Positions 26,649 through 35,294 of a stretch of DNA of 64,000 nt are shown here, piece by piece; positions within the stretch are counted from its first letter, which is position 1; each line of letters begins with the position of its first letter. The DNA is from Agrobacterium tumefaciens (GTDB taxonomy: Bacteria > Pseudomonadota > Alphaproteobacteria > Rhizobiales > Rhizobiaceae), in the NCBI GenBank assembly GCA_025559845.1, contig CP048469.1, positions 558,001 to 622,000 of the forward strand, given 5' to 3'. Below the pieces are notes generated by a model. It was not told the DNA's origin and made no database searches. It saw only the letters and a list, made by a program, of their open reading frames with translations. Position numbers and translations under genes: made by a program.

Positions 26649-28274
26649 ATGAAAGCCTTCGCCACACTTCTCGACCGGTTGGTGCTGACGCCCTCGCGCA
26701 ATGGCAAGCTGAAGCTTCTGACCGATTATTTCCGCGATACGCCTGATCCCGACCGGGGATACGGCCTGGCGGCGATTGCCGGTACGCTTGATCTCAAAAG
26801 CGTCAAACCCGCCATGCTGCGCGAACTGGTGCTGGAACGCATGGACGAGGTTCTGTTCCGCTACTCCTACGATTACGTCGGTGATCTTGCCGAAACGATT
26901 TCTCTGGTGTGGGGCAACATTGGCGGCGCGGAAGATGGTGAGGCAGAAGACCCGAGTCTGGGCGATGTCGTCGCGTTGATGAACTCTCTCGGCCGCACGG
27001 AAGTGCGCTCTGCCGTGCGTGATCTGCTCGACCGTCTCGATACATCATCGCGTTTCGCATTTCTCAAACTGGCGACTGGCAGCCTGCGCATTGGCGTTTC
27101 GGCGCGTCTGGCGAGGCAGGCCTTGGCCGATTTCGCGGGAAGGGACATTACCGATATCGAAACGCTCTGGCATGGCATGACGCCTCCCTATACGGCGCTC
27201 TTTGCATGGCTGGAGGGCAGGGCGGGGCGTCCCGTGCTGGCCACGCCGGCGATCTTCCACTCGGTTATGTTGGCAACGCCGGTCGCTGATGGCGATCTGG
27301 AGGCCCTCGATCCTGCTGACTATGCCGCTGAATGGAAATGGGATGGCATTCGTGTCCAGCTTTCTCGTTCCGGCGAAACGCGAAAGCTCTATTCCCGGTC
27401 TGGCGATGATATTTCCGCCGCGTTTCCCGATGTTCTCGGTGCCCTCGAGTTTGAAGGAGTGATGGACGGCGAACTGCTGATTGGCGGGACGGCCCGCTCC
27501 AACGCCACCACCCGGACGTTTTCCGATCTGCAGCAGCGACTGAACCGAAAAACCGTGACGACGCGCATGCTGGAAGACTATCCAGCATTCATCCGTGCTT
27601 ATGACCTGTTGTTCGATGGCGAGAAGGATATCCGCGCCGGCAGTTACATCGAGCGACGGAACCGGCTGGCGGACATCATCGGGCATGCCCCACATGACCG
27701 TTTTGATCTGTCGCCACTGGTTGCGTTTTCGACTTGGGACGAGCTCGATCGCATGCGCGCCACCCCGCCCGATCCGGTGATCGAAGGCGTGATGATAAAG
27801 CGACGGGACAGCACCTATCAGGCAGGACGCGCCAAAGGGCCGTGGTTCAAATGGAAACGCGACCCCTACAATGTCGATGCTGTGATGATGTATGCGCAGC
27901 GCGGCCATGGAAAACGCTCGAGCTACTATTCGGATTTCACCTTCGGTGTCTGGGCGGAAGGCGAGGACGGAGAACAGCTTGTTCCCGTTGGCAAGGCCTA
28001 TTTTGGTTTTACCGATGCGGAACTGGAAGTGCTGGACAAGTTCGTGCGCGATAACACTGTCGAACGTTTCGGCCCCGTCCGAGCCGTACGGGCAACGCCT
28101 GATTTCGGTTTTGTGCTGGAAGTCGCCTTCGAAGGCATCAACCGCTCCACACGCCACAAGTCCGGCGTCGCGATGCGTTTTCCGCGCATTGCGAGATTGC
28201 GGGCAGACAAATTGCCGTCTGAAGCCGATCGTCTGTCGACGCTGGTTGCGATGATCGACGAGCGTGAGGCATAG
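26649..28274 (+). CDS. ATP-dependent DNA ligase (ligase-associated repair cluster type)
   Basis: This enzyme seals nicks in DNA using ATP. The 541-residue protein has an N-terminal helical DNA-binding domain (1-200), nucleotidyltransferase motif I with the adenylated lysine in EWKWDGIR (K230), motif III around YDLLFDGEKDIR, motif IV EGVMIKRRDS, motif V GPWFKWKRDP and a C-terminal OB fold. It is coupled to the upstream exonuclease gene. The Lhr-type helicase and the PdeM phosphoesterase that often complete this four-gene cluster are not in the window. Confidence 0.92.
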   Translation: MKAFATLLDRLVLTPSRNGKLKLLTDYFRDTPDPDRGYGLAAIAGTLDLKSVKPAMLRELVLERMDEVLFRYSYDYVGDLAETISLVWGNIGGAEDGEAEDPSLGDVVALMNSLGRTEVRSAVRDLLDRLDTSSRFAFLKLATGSLRIGVSARLARQALADFAGRDITDIETLWHGMTPPYTALFAWLEGRAGRPVLATPAIFHSVMLATPVADGDLEALDPADYAAEWKWDGIRVQLSRSGETRKLYSRSGDDISAAFPDVLGALEFEGVMDGELLIGGTARSNATTRTFSDLQQRLNRKTVTTRMLEDYPAFIRAYDLLFDGEKDIRAGSYIERRNRLADIIGHAPHDRFDLSPLVAFSTWDELDRMRATPPDPVIEGVMIKRRDSTYQAGRAKGPWFKWKRDPYNVDAVMMYAQRGHGKRSSYYSDFTFGVWAEGEDGEQLVPVGKAYFGFTDAELEVLDKFVRDNTVERFGPVRAVRATPDFGFVLEVAFEGINRSTRHKSGVAMRFPRIARLRADKLPSEADRLSTLVAMIDEREA

Positions 28275-28407
28275 TCTCAACGGCAGTCCAGAAATTGCCA
28301 TGATGGCTGCGAATATACTGTTGTTGTCATTCGCGAATCCGTGATTGGACACCCATCCTTGGCAGTGTTGAACTGTATCTTCTGTTTCCATTCGCGCAGG
28401 TGTATCC

Positions 28408-29373
28408 ATGGCAGACAAACGCTTCGTTTCCTTGCAACTTGGCCAGGAGGGGAGTGGGCTTGTTTCTGGGAGCCTGACACGCCGTCATCTTTTAGCGGGA
28501 GCCTTAGGTTTATCGAGTATTGCGCTCTTCGGTTCCGGTGCCCGGGCAGCAATCCCGGCACCAGAGGTCCTGCCTCTGGAGAGCCAAGATTATGCCGAGG
28601 CGCGACGCCGTTTTCACACCCGTCTGTTGCGTAAGATGTCCGCACCGGAAAAATCGTCACCACTTGGCACACCTCCTGGCGCTGAGCGTGTGACCTATCG
28701 CGGTGGCCCTGATGGTTCGATCGAGTTGGTCGCATGGTTGTCCCACTATCAACCCTCCAAGGCACTGAAACCCGCGGTTCTGTTTCTGCATGGTGGTAAC
28801 GCCACGGGTGACGGGCATTGGGCGTTGATGAAACCCTATTGGGAAGCCGGTTTTGTTGTTCTTCTTCCGTCGTTTCGCGGTGAGAACGGCCAAAACGGCA
28901 ATTACTCCGGTTTTTATGACGAGACGTCGGATGCCCTGGCGGCGGCCGACTATCTGGAAAACCTGCCCGGTATCGACAAGAGGCGTTTTTTCGTGGCGGG
29001 TCATTCGAATGGTGGAACGCTGACAATTCTCGCGGCGATGAGCCGCAAGTTCCGCGCCGCCGCGCCAATTTCTGCCGGTGTCAATTCCTGGCGTTATTTC
29101 AACCGTTACACGGACGAGATCTGTTTCGACGAGACGAACGAGATGGAGTTCATCATGCGTTCGTCCGTCTGTTTTGGCCCCAGCCTCAAATGTCCGGCGT
29201 TCCTGTTGCGTGGGACGGAGGAGAGGCCATTCGACGCCGATCACCAGCTTTTCGTCGAGCGCGCCTGGTCGTCGGGCTTCAAGGTGGACAAGAAACTGCT
29301 GCCCGGAACCCACAATGGCGTCGTCCCGGGCGCGGTAGAAGAAAGCATTCGCTTCTTCAACCAGTTTAGCTAG
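28408..29373 (+). CDS. Tat-exported alpha/beta hydrolase
   Basis: The 321-residue protein has a twin-arginine signal (LTRRHLLAGALGLSSIALFGSGARA, about 23-47), so it is folded before export to the periplasm. The hydrolase fold shows an oxyanion region LFLHGGN, nucleophile Ser in GHSNGG and a late His in GTHNGV; the acid is probably in the GTEERPFDADHQ segment. It resembles S9/dienelactone-hydrolase-like enzymes. The substrate is unknown. The gene lies 133 bp after the ligase gene and overlaps the convergent zntA-type gene by 4 bp. Confidence 0.85.
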   Translation: MADKRFVSLQLGQEGSGLVSGSLTRRHLLAGALGLSSIALFGSGARAAIPAPEVLPLESQDYAEARRRFHTRLLRKMSAPEKSSPLGTPPGAERVTYRGGPDGSIELVAWLSHYQPSKALKPAVLFLHGGNATGDGHWALMKPYWEAGFVVLLPSFRGENGQNGNYSGFYDETSDALAAADYLENLPGIDKRRFFVAGHSNGGTLTILAAMSRKFRAAAPISAGVNSWRYFNRYTDEICFDETNEMEFIMRSSVCFGPSLKCPAFLLRGTEERPFDADHQLFVERAWSSGFKVDKKLLPGTHNGVVPGAVEESIRFFNQFS

Positions 29374-31709
29374 ACGCTTTTACCCTTGAAGTAACCCAGC
29401 AGCCGCATCGCGTTGGCGGTGACCAGAACCGTGGCACCCGTGTCTGCGAATACGGCGAGCCACAGGCCGGAAAGTCCGGCAATCGTCGTCACCAGGAAAA
29501 CGGCCTTGAGCCCGAGCGCGATCGTCACGTTCTGACGAATATTGCGCATGGTCGCGCGTGACAATCCGATCAGGCGGGCTGCGTCGCCGACATTGTTGCG
29601 CATCAGCGCCGCATCGGCGGCCTCCATGGCGACATCGGTTCCGGAGCCGATGGCAACGCCGACGCTGGCTGCGGCAAGGGCGGGGGCGTCATTGATGCCG
29701 TCACCAACCATCACGACGGTTTTTGTCTCGGCCAGTTTGCGGATTTCCTCGACCTTGTTCTGCGGCAGCAGCTCACCGCGTGCTTCCAGTCCCAGCCTGT
29801 CGCCGATGGCTTTGGCTGTGCGGGCATTGTCACCGGAGAGCATGAGCGAGGAAATGCCCATGTCGGTCAGCGCCCTGACGCCGTCCGCTGCATCCTGTCT
29901 TGGCTCGTCGCGCATGGCGATCAGGCCTCGCGCCGTGCCGCCTGCCATCACCACGGCAACGGTCTTGCCTTCTGTTTCGAGGGTGCTGATCCGTTCTACC
30001 AGTTCGGAGGGCACAGTTCCAACCTCGGTTGCGAAGCGGGGCGCGCCAATGAAGAACGTCTTGCCACCGATAATGCCTTCCATGCCGCGTCCTGCGATTG
30101 CCTTGATATCCATGCCAGGCAGCGGTGCGATGCCTTTTTGCGTGGCGTGATCGACAATTGCTTTTGCCAGGGGATGACTGGATTCGTGCTCAATGGTTGC
30201 CGCTTCCGCAACCAGTCCATTGTCGTTGCCGTCAAGCGCCATCACGTCCGTTACAACGGGTTCGCCGCGCGTCAGCGTACCCGTTTTGTCGAAAGCGATG
30301 GTCTGGGTGCGGGCAAGCATTTCAATCACCGCGCCACCCTTGACCAGCATGCCGTGCCGCGCGGCCGCCGAAAGACTCGAGGCGATGGCAGCGGGAACGG
30401 AAATGACCAGAGCGCAGGGGCAGCCGATCAGCAGCAGCGCAAGGCCGCGATAGATCCAGGTTTCCCAATCACCGATGCCGGTGAGCGGCGGCACGATGGC
30501 CGTCAGCGCCGCGATAGCAACGACGAGCGGCATGTAATAACGCGAGAAGGTTGCAATGAAGCGCTCGGTCGGTGCACGCGCATCCTGGGCCTCTTCCACC
30601 AGTGCGATGATGCGCGCGATGGTATTGTCCTGCGAGGTGCGATCGACCTTGATGCGCAGCGATCCGTCGTGGTTGATCGAACCCGCAAAAACCCGCGAGC
30701 CTTGCTCCTTAGAGACCGGAACGCTTTCGCCTGTCATGGGCGACTCGTCCACGCTCGAAGCGCCCTCAAGCACTTCGCCATCGGCGGCGATGCGATCACC
30801 GGGCCGGGCGACGACTACCTGGCCGATCTGCAACTCGCTGGCCGAGATCTGCCGCAGCGAGCCGTTTTCCTCGATTAACGCCGTTTTCGGAAGCAGTGAA
30901 CCAAGTGCCTTGATGCCGGAGCGCGCCCGAGCGGCGGCAAAGCCTTCCAGCAATTCGCCGATAGAGAACAGCAGGACGACGATGGCGGCTTCTTCCGCTT
31001 CACCGATAATGATCGCGCCAATCGCAGCGATCGTCATCAACATTTCAATCGTGAAGATTGCCCCGAACCGGGCTGCATTGATGGCGTTACGGGCGATGGG
31101 AAGAAGCGTCACCAGCGTCGCAATAATGAAGGCGTAGCCGCCCCAGGCCGGGAACGCGAGTTCCGCTACATAGGCGACGGCGACAAGAATGGCGCCTGTC
31201 AGCGTATTGCGGGCTTTTGCACTCTGCCACCATGGGCCTTTTTCTTCGGCGCCATGTGCGTGGCCCAAGGCTCCGACCGCGTCTGCCTTTTCGCGGTGAT
31301 CGTGGCCATGAGAAGAATGGTCGTGCGCCGCGTGATCGCGTTCTGCATGAGCCTCATGCCCATGGGGATCATGCGCATGGTCATGGCCGCCGCAGCATCC
31401 AGCATGGCTATGTTCAGAGTGTTCATCAGCCTTGTCGACGGGCGTTGCCGTATCACGCGGTAGAAGGGTCGGTGTGTAGCCAAGCTTTCGGATCGTATCT
31501 TCGATCTTGTTGATGGAGGTCTTTTCTTGCTGCAGCGAAAGTTTCACGCGTTCTCTCGCGACCGATACATTGATGTCGGCAACGCCTGGCAGTCGCGTCA
31601 GCGCCGTCTCGATCTTTGCCGCGCAGCTCGCGCAATCCATCCCGCCAACCGTGAAGGTCAGTTGCCCTTCGTCGTTGCGGTCCTGTGTTCCGGGTGTCGA
31701 GACACTCAT
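29370..31709 (-). CDS. zntA: Zn/Cd/Pb-exporting P-type ATPase, His-rich
   Basis: The 779-residue inner-membrane P1B-type ATPase exports divalent soft metals. An N-terminal heavy-metal-associated domain has MDCASC at 24-29. A linker at 97-152 holds 17 histidines and a CC pair. TGE lies at 326-328, the transport-site CPC at 430-432, the phosphorylated Asp in DKTGT at 474-478, and MVGDGINDAPAL near the C-terminus. CPC with an MDCxxC N-terminal site fits the Zn/Cd/Pb group rather than the copper group. The promoter holds a MerR-family dyad (31748-31766) matching the one next to the MerR gene at 63486, so zinc-dependent activation by that regulator is likely. Confidence 0.93.
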   Translation of the reverse strand: MSVSTPGTQDRNDEGQLTFTVGGMDCASCAAKIETALTRLPGVADINVSVARERVKLSLQQEKTSINKIEDTIRKLGYTPTLLPRDTATPVDKADEHSEHSHAGCCGGHDHAHDPHGHEAHAERDHAAHDHSSHGHDHREKADAVGALGHAHGAEEKGPWWQSAKARNTLTGAILVAVAYVAELAFPAWGGYAFIIATLVTLLPIARNAINAARFGAIFTIEMLMTIAAIGAIIIGEAEEAAIVVLLFSIGELLEGFAAARARSGIKALGSLLPKTALIEENGSLRQISASELQIGQVVVARPGDRIAADGEVLEGASSVDESPMTGESVPVSKEQGSRVFAGSINHDGSLRIKVDRTSQDNTIARIIALVEEAQDARAPTERFIATFSRYYMPLVVAIAALTAIVPPLTGIGDWETWIYRGLALLLIGCPCALVISVPAAIASSLSAAARHGMLVKGGAVIEMLARTQTIAFDKTGTLTRGEPVVTDVMALDGNDNGLVAEAATIEHESSHPLAKAIVDHATQKGIAPLPGMDIKAIAGRGMEGIIGGKTFFIGAPRFATEVGTVPSELVERISTLETEGKTVAVVMAGGTARGLIAMRDEPRQDAADGVRALTDMGISSLMLSGDNARTAKAIGDRLGLEARGELLPQNKVEEIRKLAETKTVVMVGDGINDAPALAAASVGVAIGSGTDVAMEAADAALMRNNVGDAARLIGLSRATMRNIRQNVTIALGLKAVFLVTTIAGLSGLWLAVFADTGATVLVTANAMRLLGYFKGKSV

Positions 31710-31747
31710 CTTTCCTGCTCCTGAATTCCAGTTGCAGTCAATCTGGC

Positions 31748-31766
31748 ACCTCTAGCAACTAGAGGT
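31748..31766 (-). promoter_or_regulatory. MerR-type operator in the zntA promoter
   Basis: On the minus strand ACCTCTAGTTGCTAGAGGT is a perfect dyad (8-bp arms, 3-base centre) lying between TTGAAC (-35) and a CAGATT-like -10 with a 19-base spacer. A long spacer filled by the dyad is the hallmark of MerR-activated promoters. It is 39 bp upstream of the zntA ATG. Confidence 0.85.
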
Positions 31767-31874
31767 TCAAGGGTAAAAATGAAGTTTTTCCTTTTTTATT
31801 GATGCCCGACACCAGCTTCGCGCCAGCGACACATTGCATCATCGCAGCAACGATAGTTCTGTGAAGCGGTCCCC

Positions 31875-32780
31875 ATGGCATCTCTTATCTCGAAAACCTG
31901 CCGTCGTACGGTCTCAGTGGCTGGCCTTATGTTGCTGCCGCTTCTCAGTGGTTGCCTGTTCGTGACCGATACGACCCGGATGGACCCGGATGTCTTCGTC
32001 CGGGAAACGGCGCCGGTCTTTGGCTTCAATTCGGTCGGTTCGAACCGCAAGCCGGAACTGCCGCCACAGCCGGGTCAGCTTTCGACGCGGCCGCCGGATC
32101 TCTTCAGGACGCGCTTCCATCAGGAATATGGCCCGCCAGTGCAGGGGCAGGGCTTGAACTATGTACCGCCCGCGCGTGGGCAGGCACCTGTTGCGGATCA
32201 GACCGTGACCTACGGTCTTCCCGTCTCGAACCCGTTGCATAGGGTCATCTACAACTCGATTCGTGATGACGACAGGACATTGCCGGCTATTCCATACAGT
32301 CGCATCGATCCAAGATATCTTCGCCAGGAAGTGACGTATCAGACGGCCGAAGTGCCCGGGACGATCATTGTCGATACGAAGCAGCATTACCTTTATCTCG
32401 TCCAGTCCGGTGGCAAGGCCATCCGCTATGGTGTTGGCCTTGGTCGTGACGGTTACGCCTGGTCGGGCCGTGGAAAAATCCAGTGGAAAGCAAAATGGCC
32501 GCGCTGGACGCCGCCGGATGACATGGTCAAGCGCCAGCCCGAACTTGCATCGATCTCTGCCGCCAATGGCGGCATGACGCCGGGCTTGAACAATCCACTC
32601 GGCGCGCGGGCGCTGTACATCTTCAAGGACGGCAAGGACACACTCTACCGTGTGCACGGAACGCCGGACTGGCAATCGGTTGGCAAGGCTACGTCTTCGG
32701 GATGTGTGCGTATGCTCAATCAGGACGTGATCGATCTTTATGAGCGTGTGCCGCAGGGCGCGCAGATTGTGGTTATCTGA
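31875..32780 (+). CDS. YkuD L,D-transpeptidase lipoprotein (copy 1)
   Basis: The 301-residue protein has a lipoprotein signal with lipobox LLSGC (C27), so it is anchored in the envelope. The C-terminal YkuD domain has catalytic motif H261-G...SSGC277VRM. Such enzymes make 3-3 or protein cross-links in peptidoglycan using L,D-transpeptidation. Between signal and domain is a Pro-rich stretch (PPQPGQLSTRPPDLF). The gene is followed 172 bp later by a paralogue with the same catalytic domain. Confidence 0.9.
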   Translation: MASLISKTCRRTVSVAGLMLLPLLSGCLFVTDTTRMDPDVFVRETAPVFGFNSVGSNRKPELPPQPGQLSTRPPDLFRTRFHQEYGPPVQGQGLNYVPPARGQAPVADQTVTYGLPVSNPLHRVIYNSIRDDDRTLPAIPYSRIDPRYLRQEVTYQTAEVPGTIIVDTKQHYLYLVQSGGKAIRYGVGLGRDGYAWSGRGKIQWKAKWPRWTPPDDMVKRQPELASISAANGGMTPGLNNPLGARALYIFKDGKDTLYRVHGTPDWQSVGKATSSGCVRMLNQDVIDLYERVPQGAQIVVI

Positions 32781-32952
32781 CCACGTTCACGAAGAAAGCG
32801 CGCGGGCTTTGAAGCGCAAACAGGCTTGTGACTCGCTTTTAGCGGTCCATTAACTATTTTCGCAATACCTCTGATCACGCGGAACAAACAACGTACATGT
32901 TGTGGCGCAATGCGGCGATCAAGCCGTTCGAAATGTGGGACAAACCGGCCTT

Positions 32953-33678
32953 ATGACAAGCACCGACACAGATCTTTCCAGACGTACCTTCCTTTCCCTT
33001 CTCGGTATTTCCTCTGCCTCGCTTCTCGCAGGCTGTGCTTCTTCAGGCACCGGTGATGCCATCCGTCAGCAGGCGAACGCCATCGGAAGCGATTTCCGCC
33101 AGATGTTCTCGCCGGGCGTCAGCGCTGCGGAATTGGCCGTTATGTACGGTTCGATTGAAGATGGCGGCTACGTTATTCCTGCCGTACCTTACGAGAAAAT
33201 CGACAAGCGGTATTACCGTCAGCGCGTGGTCGACCCAACCGGCGAGCGTCCCGGTACCGTTGTCGTCGACACGCGTTCGCGCTTCCTCTATCTGGTAGAG
33301 CCGGGCGGCAGCGCCATGCGTTACGGCGTTGGCATCGGCCGCGACGGCTTCGCGTGGTCGGGTGAAGGCGTTATCCAGTGGCGTCAGAAGTGGCCAAAAT
33401 GGACCCCGCCGGACGAAATGGTCGCGCGCCAGCCGGAACTGGTCAAATACTCGTCCAAGAATGGCGGCATGCCGCCGGGCCTGAAAAACCCTCTCGGCGC
33501 CCGTGCGCTCTATATCTTCCAGAACGGCAAGGACACGCTTTACCGTCTGCACGGTTCGCCGGAATGGAATTCCATTGGCAAGGCTGTCTCTTCCGGTTGC
33601 GTGCGCCTGATGAACCAGGACATCATCGACCTTTATGACCGCGTGCCGAACAAGGCCCGGGTTGTCGTTTGGCAGTAA
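32953..33678 (+). CDS. YkuD L,D-transpeptidase lipoprotein (copy 2)
   Basis: The 241-residue protein carries a signal with twin-arginine character (SRRTFLSLLG) and lipobox LLAGC (C28), suggesting Tat-dependent lipoprotein export. The YkuD domain has H200-G...SSGC216VRL, near-identical in its core (GKDTLYR, NPLGARALYIF, WTPPD) to copy 1 at 31875. It lacks the long Pro-rich spacer of copy 1. Tandem paralogues may differ in substrate (cross-linking peptidoglycan or attaching outer-membrane proteins). GTG 32902 is an alternative start; ATG 32953 best fits the signal peptide. Confidence 0.88.
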   Translation: MTSTDTDLSRRTFLSLLGISSASLLAGCASSGTGDAIRQQANAIGSDFRQMFSPGVSAAELAVMYGSIEDGGYVIPAVPYEKIDKRYYRQRVVDPTGERPGTVVVDTRSRFLYLVEPGGSAMRYGVGIGRDGFAWSGEGVIQWRQKWPKWTPPDEMVARQPELVKYSSKNGGMPPGLKNPLGARALYIFQNGKDTLYRLHGSPEWNSIGKAVSSGCVRLMNQDIIDLYDRVPNKARVVVWQ

Positions 33679-33700
33679 AGAGCCGAAACGGACCAAAATA

Positions 33701-33730
33701 AAAGGCGGCCTTTGAGCCGCCTTTCTTGTC
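33701..33730. terminator. Bidirectional terminator after the YkuD pair
   Basis: AAAGGCGGC and GCCGCCTTT form a 9-bp stem around CTTTGA, with an A-rich left flank and a T-containing right flank (TCTTGT). It separates YkuD copy 2 from the convergent ohrR. Confidence 0.85.
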
Positions 33731-33740
33731 TCGATCGTAA

Positions 33741-34199
33741 TCAGGATTTCTGCAGATTGTCGCGCAACGCATTGACGCTGTCGCGGATCTGAACCAGTTC
33801 ATCCAGTCCGCAGCCGGTGGCATTGCCGATCGCGGCCATGACCTTGGCACCTTCCTTCTTGAGGTCGGCGCCTTTGGGTGTCAGGGCGATCATCACCTGT
33901 CGTTCATCAACCGTACCGCGCTTGCGGGTAATGTGCCCTGCCTGTTCCAGGCGTTTGAGCAGCGGCGACAGCGTTCCTGAATCGAGGCCGAGCATTTCAC
34001 CCAGCGCCTTGACCGTTGCTGTCTCCTTTTCCCACAATGCCATCATCACGAGATATTGCGGATAGGTGAGGCCGAGCGGTTCGAGCAGTGGCTTGTACGC
34101 CCGCGTAAAGGCGTGGGCGGCGCCGTAAAGCGCAAAGCATATTTGCTGGTCCAGCCTCAACAGGCTTTCCAACCGGGTGTTGTCGCCATCCGCGCTCAT
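33741..34199 (-). CDS. ohrR: Organic-hydroperoxide-sensing MarR-family repressor
   Basis: OhrR is a cytoplasmic repressor inactivated when its N-terminal cysteine is oxidised by organic peroxides. The 152-residue protein has the sensor Cys at C21 (LDQQICFALYGAAHAF), the conserved YPQYLVMMALWE dimer helix containing the tyrosine that contacts the Cys, and a winged helix (LDSGTLSPLLKRLEQAGHITRKR). A second Cys (TGCGLDEL) could allow a 2-Cys mechanism. It is divergent from ohr, its classical target. ATG 34199 follows GGAG. Confidence 0.95.
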   Translation of the reverse strand: MSADGDNTRLESLLRLDQQICFALYGAAHAFTRAYKPLLEPLGLTYPQYLVMMALWEKETATVKALGEMLGLDSGTLSPLLKRLEQAGHITRKRGTVDERQVMIALTPKGADLKKEGAKVMAAIGNATGCGLDELVQIRDSVNALRDNLQKS

Positions 34200-34329
34200 T
34201 GTCTTGCTCCAAAAATTGCCGGAGAGGGAACAATTTGCCCCACCTTCCGGTTCCTGCCGCATGGGAGCGCGGCGAATTTTCACGAAAATTATCGCAAAAA
34301 AGAATTCGATATTCAATGCGCAAAATTGT

Positions 34330-34341
34330 ATTGCGCGCAAT
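34330..34341. promoter_or_regulatory. OhrR operator candidate
   Basis: ATTGCGCGCAAT is a perfect palindrome in the ohrR-ohr gap, flanked by AT-rich AATTGT/CAAATT. It lies just upstream of a TATATG -10-like box for ohr. Position and AT-rich dyad fit OhrR boxes. Confidence 0.65.
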
Positions 34342-34391
34342 CAAATTGTGAGCTATATGAAATTCAACATCAACCGAACGGAGTAAATGTC

Positions 34392-34814
34392 ATGCCCATT
34401 CTCTACACGACCAAAGCATCTGCTACCGGTGGCCGCGCCGGCAACGCCAAGTCCGAGGACGGTGTTCTCGACGTCACCTTGACCGTTCCAAGGGAACTGG
34501 GCGGTGATGGCGCTCGCGGCACCAATCCTGAACAGCTCTTTGCGGCTGGTTACTCTGCCTGCTTTCTCGGCGCACTGAAGTTCGTCGCGGGCAAGGAAAA
34601 GGTAAAGATCCCGGAAGACACCACTGTGACGGCGACGGTCGGTATTGGCCCGCGCGAAGATGGCGGCGGTTTCGGCATTGAAGTGTCGCTGAAGGTCAAT
34701 ATCCCAGGTGTCGAGCGTGAAGTCGCTGAAAAGCTGGCTGCTGCAGCTCACATCGTTTGCCCGTACAGCCACGCCATGCGCACTTCCACGGAAGTGCCAG
34801 TTTCTGTGGCCTGA
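34392..34814 (+). CDS. ohr: Organic hydroperoxide resistance protein
   Basis: Ohr is a cytoplasmic thiol peroxidase that detoxifies lipid and other organic hydroperoxides using lipoylated partners. The 140-residue protein (OsmC/Ohr fold) has the two reactive cysteines C57 (GYSACFLGAL) and C123 (HIVCPYSHAMR), with the catalytic Arg/Glu region near the N-terminus. It is divergent from ohrR, has the palindrome at 34330-34341 in its promoter, and ends in a strong terminator. It should be induced strongly by organic peroxides. Confidence 0.96.
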   Translation: MPILYTTKASATGGRAGNAKSEDGVLDVTLTVPRELGGDGARGTNPEQLFAAGYSACFLGALKFVAGKEKVKIPEDTTVTATVGIGPREDGGGFGIEVSLKVNIPGVEREVAEKLAAAAHIVCPYSHAMRTSTEVPVSVA

Positions 34815-34835
34815 TAACAAACAATCAAGCTCAAG

Positions 34836-34865
34836 GGCCGGGATCACTCCCGGCCTTCTTGTTTT
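34836..34865 (+). terminator. Terminator of ohr
   Basis: GGCCGGGA and TCCCGGCC form an 8-bp stem with a TCAC loop, followed by TTCTTGTTTTT. Confidence 0.92.
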
Positions 34866-34910
34866 TGGAAAGATAATTGCTATATTCTTTCTGTGGAAAG
34901 GATGTGCGAG

Positions 34911-35294
34911 ATGAATGTTCGTGTTCAAAATACACCTGAGCCTGCAGCACAGGGCAGGGTGGTGACCAAAGCTGTCATGGCTGCTGCCGACCGGCTAGGA
35001 CTGAACGCAGCACGCACGGCCGACATACTCGGCCTTTCCGCCCCCACGATTTCTCGCATGAAGCGTCTCGATTTTTTGTTGGAGCCGGGCAGCAAGCCGT
35101 TTGAACTTGCTGTCTTGCTGATCCGCGTCTTCCGGTCGCTGGACGCGATTGCTGGAGGTGACGAAGCGGTCGCAAAGAACTGGCTGCGTAATCACAACAC
35201 GGCGCTCGGTGCCGCGCCTGCCGATATGCTCGCCACAATAACCGGATTGATAGATGTCCTTTCCTACCTGGACGCCCGCCGCGCTCCTGTCTGA
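34911..35294 (+). CDS. Xre/MbcA/ParS-family antitoxin
   Basis: The 127-residue protein has an HTH segment (ADRLGLNAARTADILGLSAPTISRMKRLD, about 27-55) and a C-terminal toxin-binding region with WLRNHNTALGAAPADML, the signature of the DUF2384/MbcA/ParS antitoxins that pair with RES toxins. It is cytoplasmic and likely represses its own operon. ATG 34911 has GGAAAGG about 9 bases ahead and is preferred to ATG 34902, which the Shine-Dalgarno abuts. The RES toxin frame starts 41 bp before this gene ends, a long overlap that would couple synthesis. Confidence 0.88.
   Translation: MNVRVQNTPEPAAQGRVVTKAVMAAADRLGLNAARTADILGLSAPTISRMKRLDFLLEPGSKPFELAVLLIRVFRSLDAIAGGDEAVAKNWLRNHNTALGAAPADMLATITGLIDVLSYLDARRAPV

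Noticed and set aside
27045..28418. 457-codon minus-strand frame opposite the ligase gene
   Set aside because: The ligase reading frame contains all nucleotidyltransferase motifs; the antisense frame shows none.
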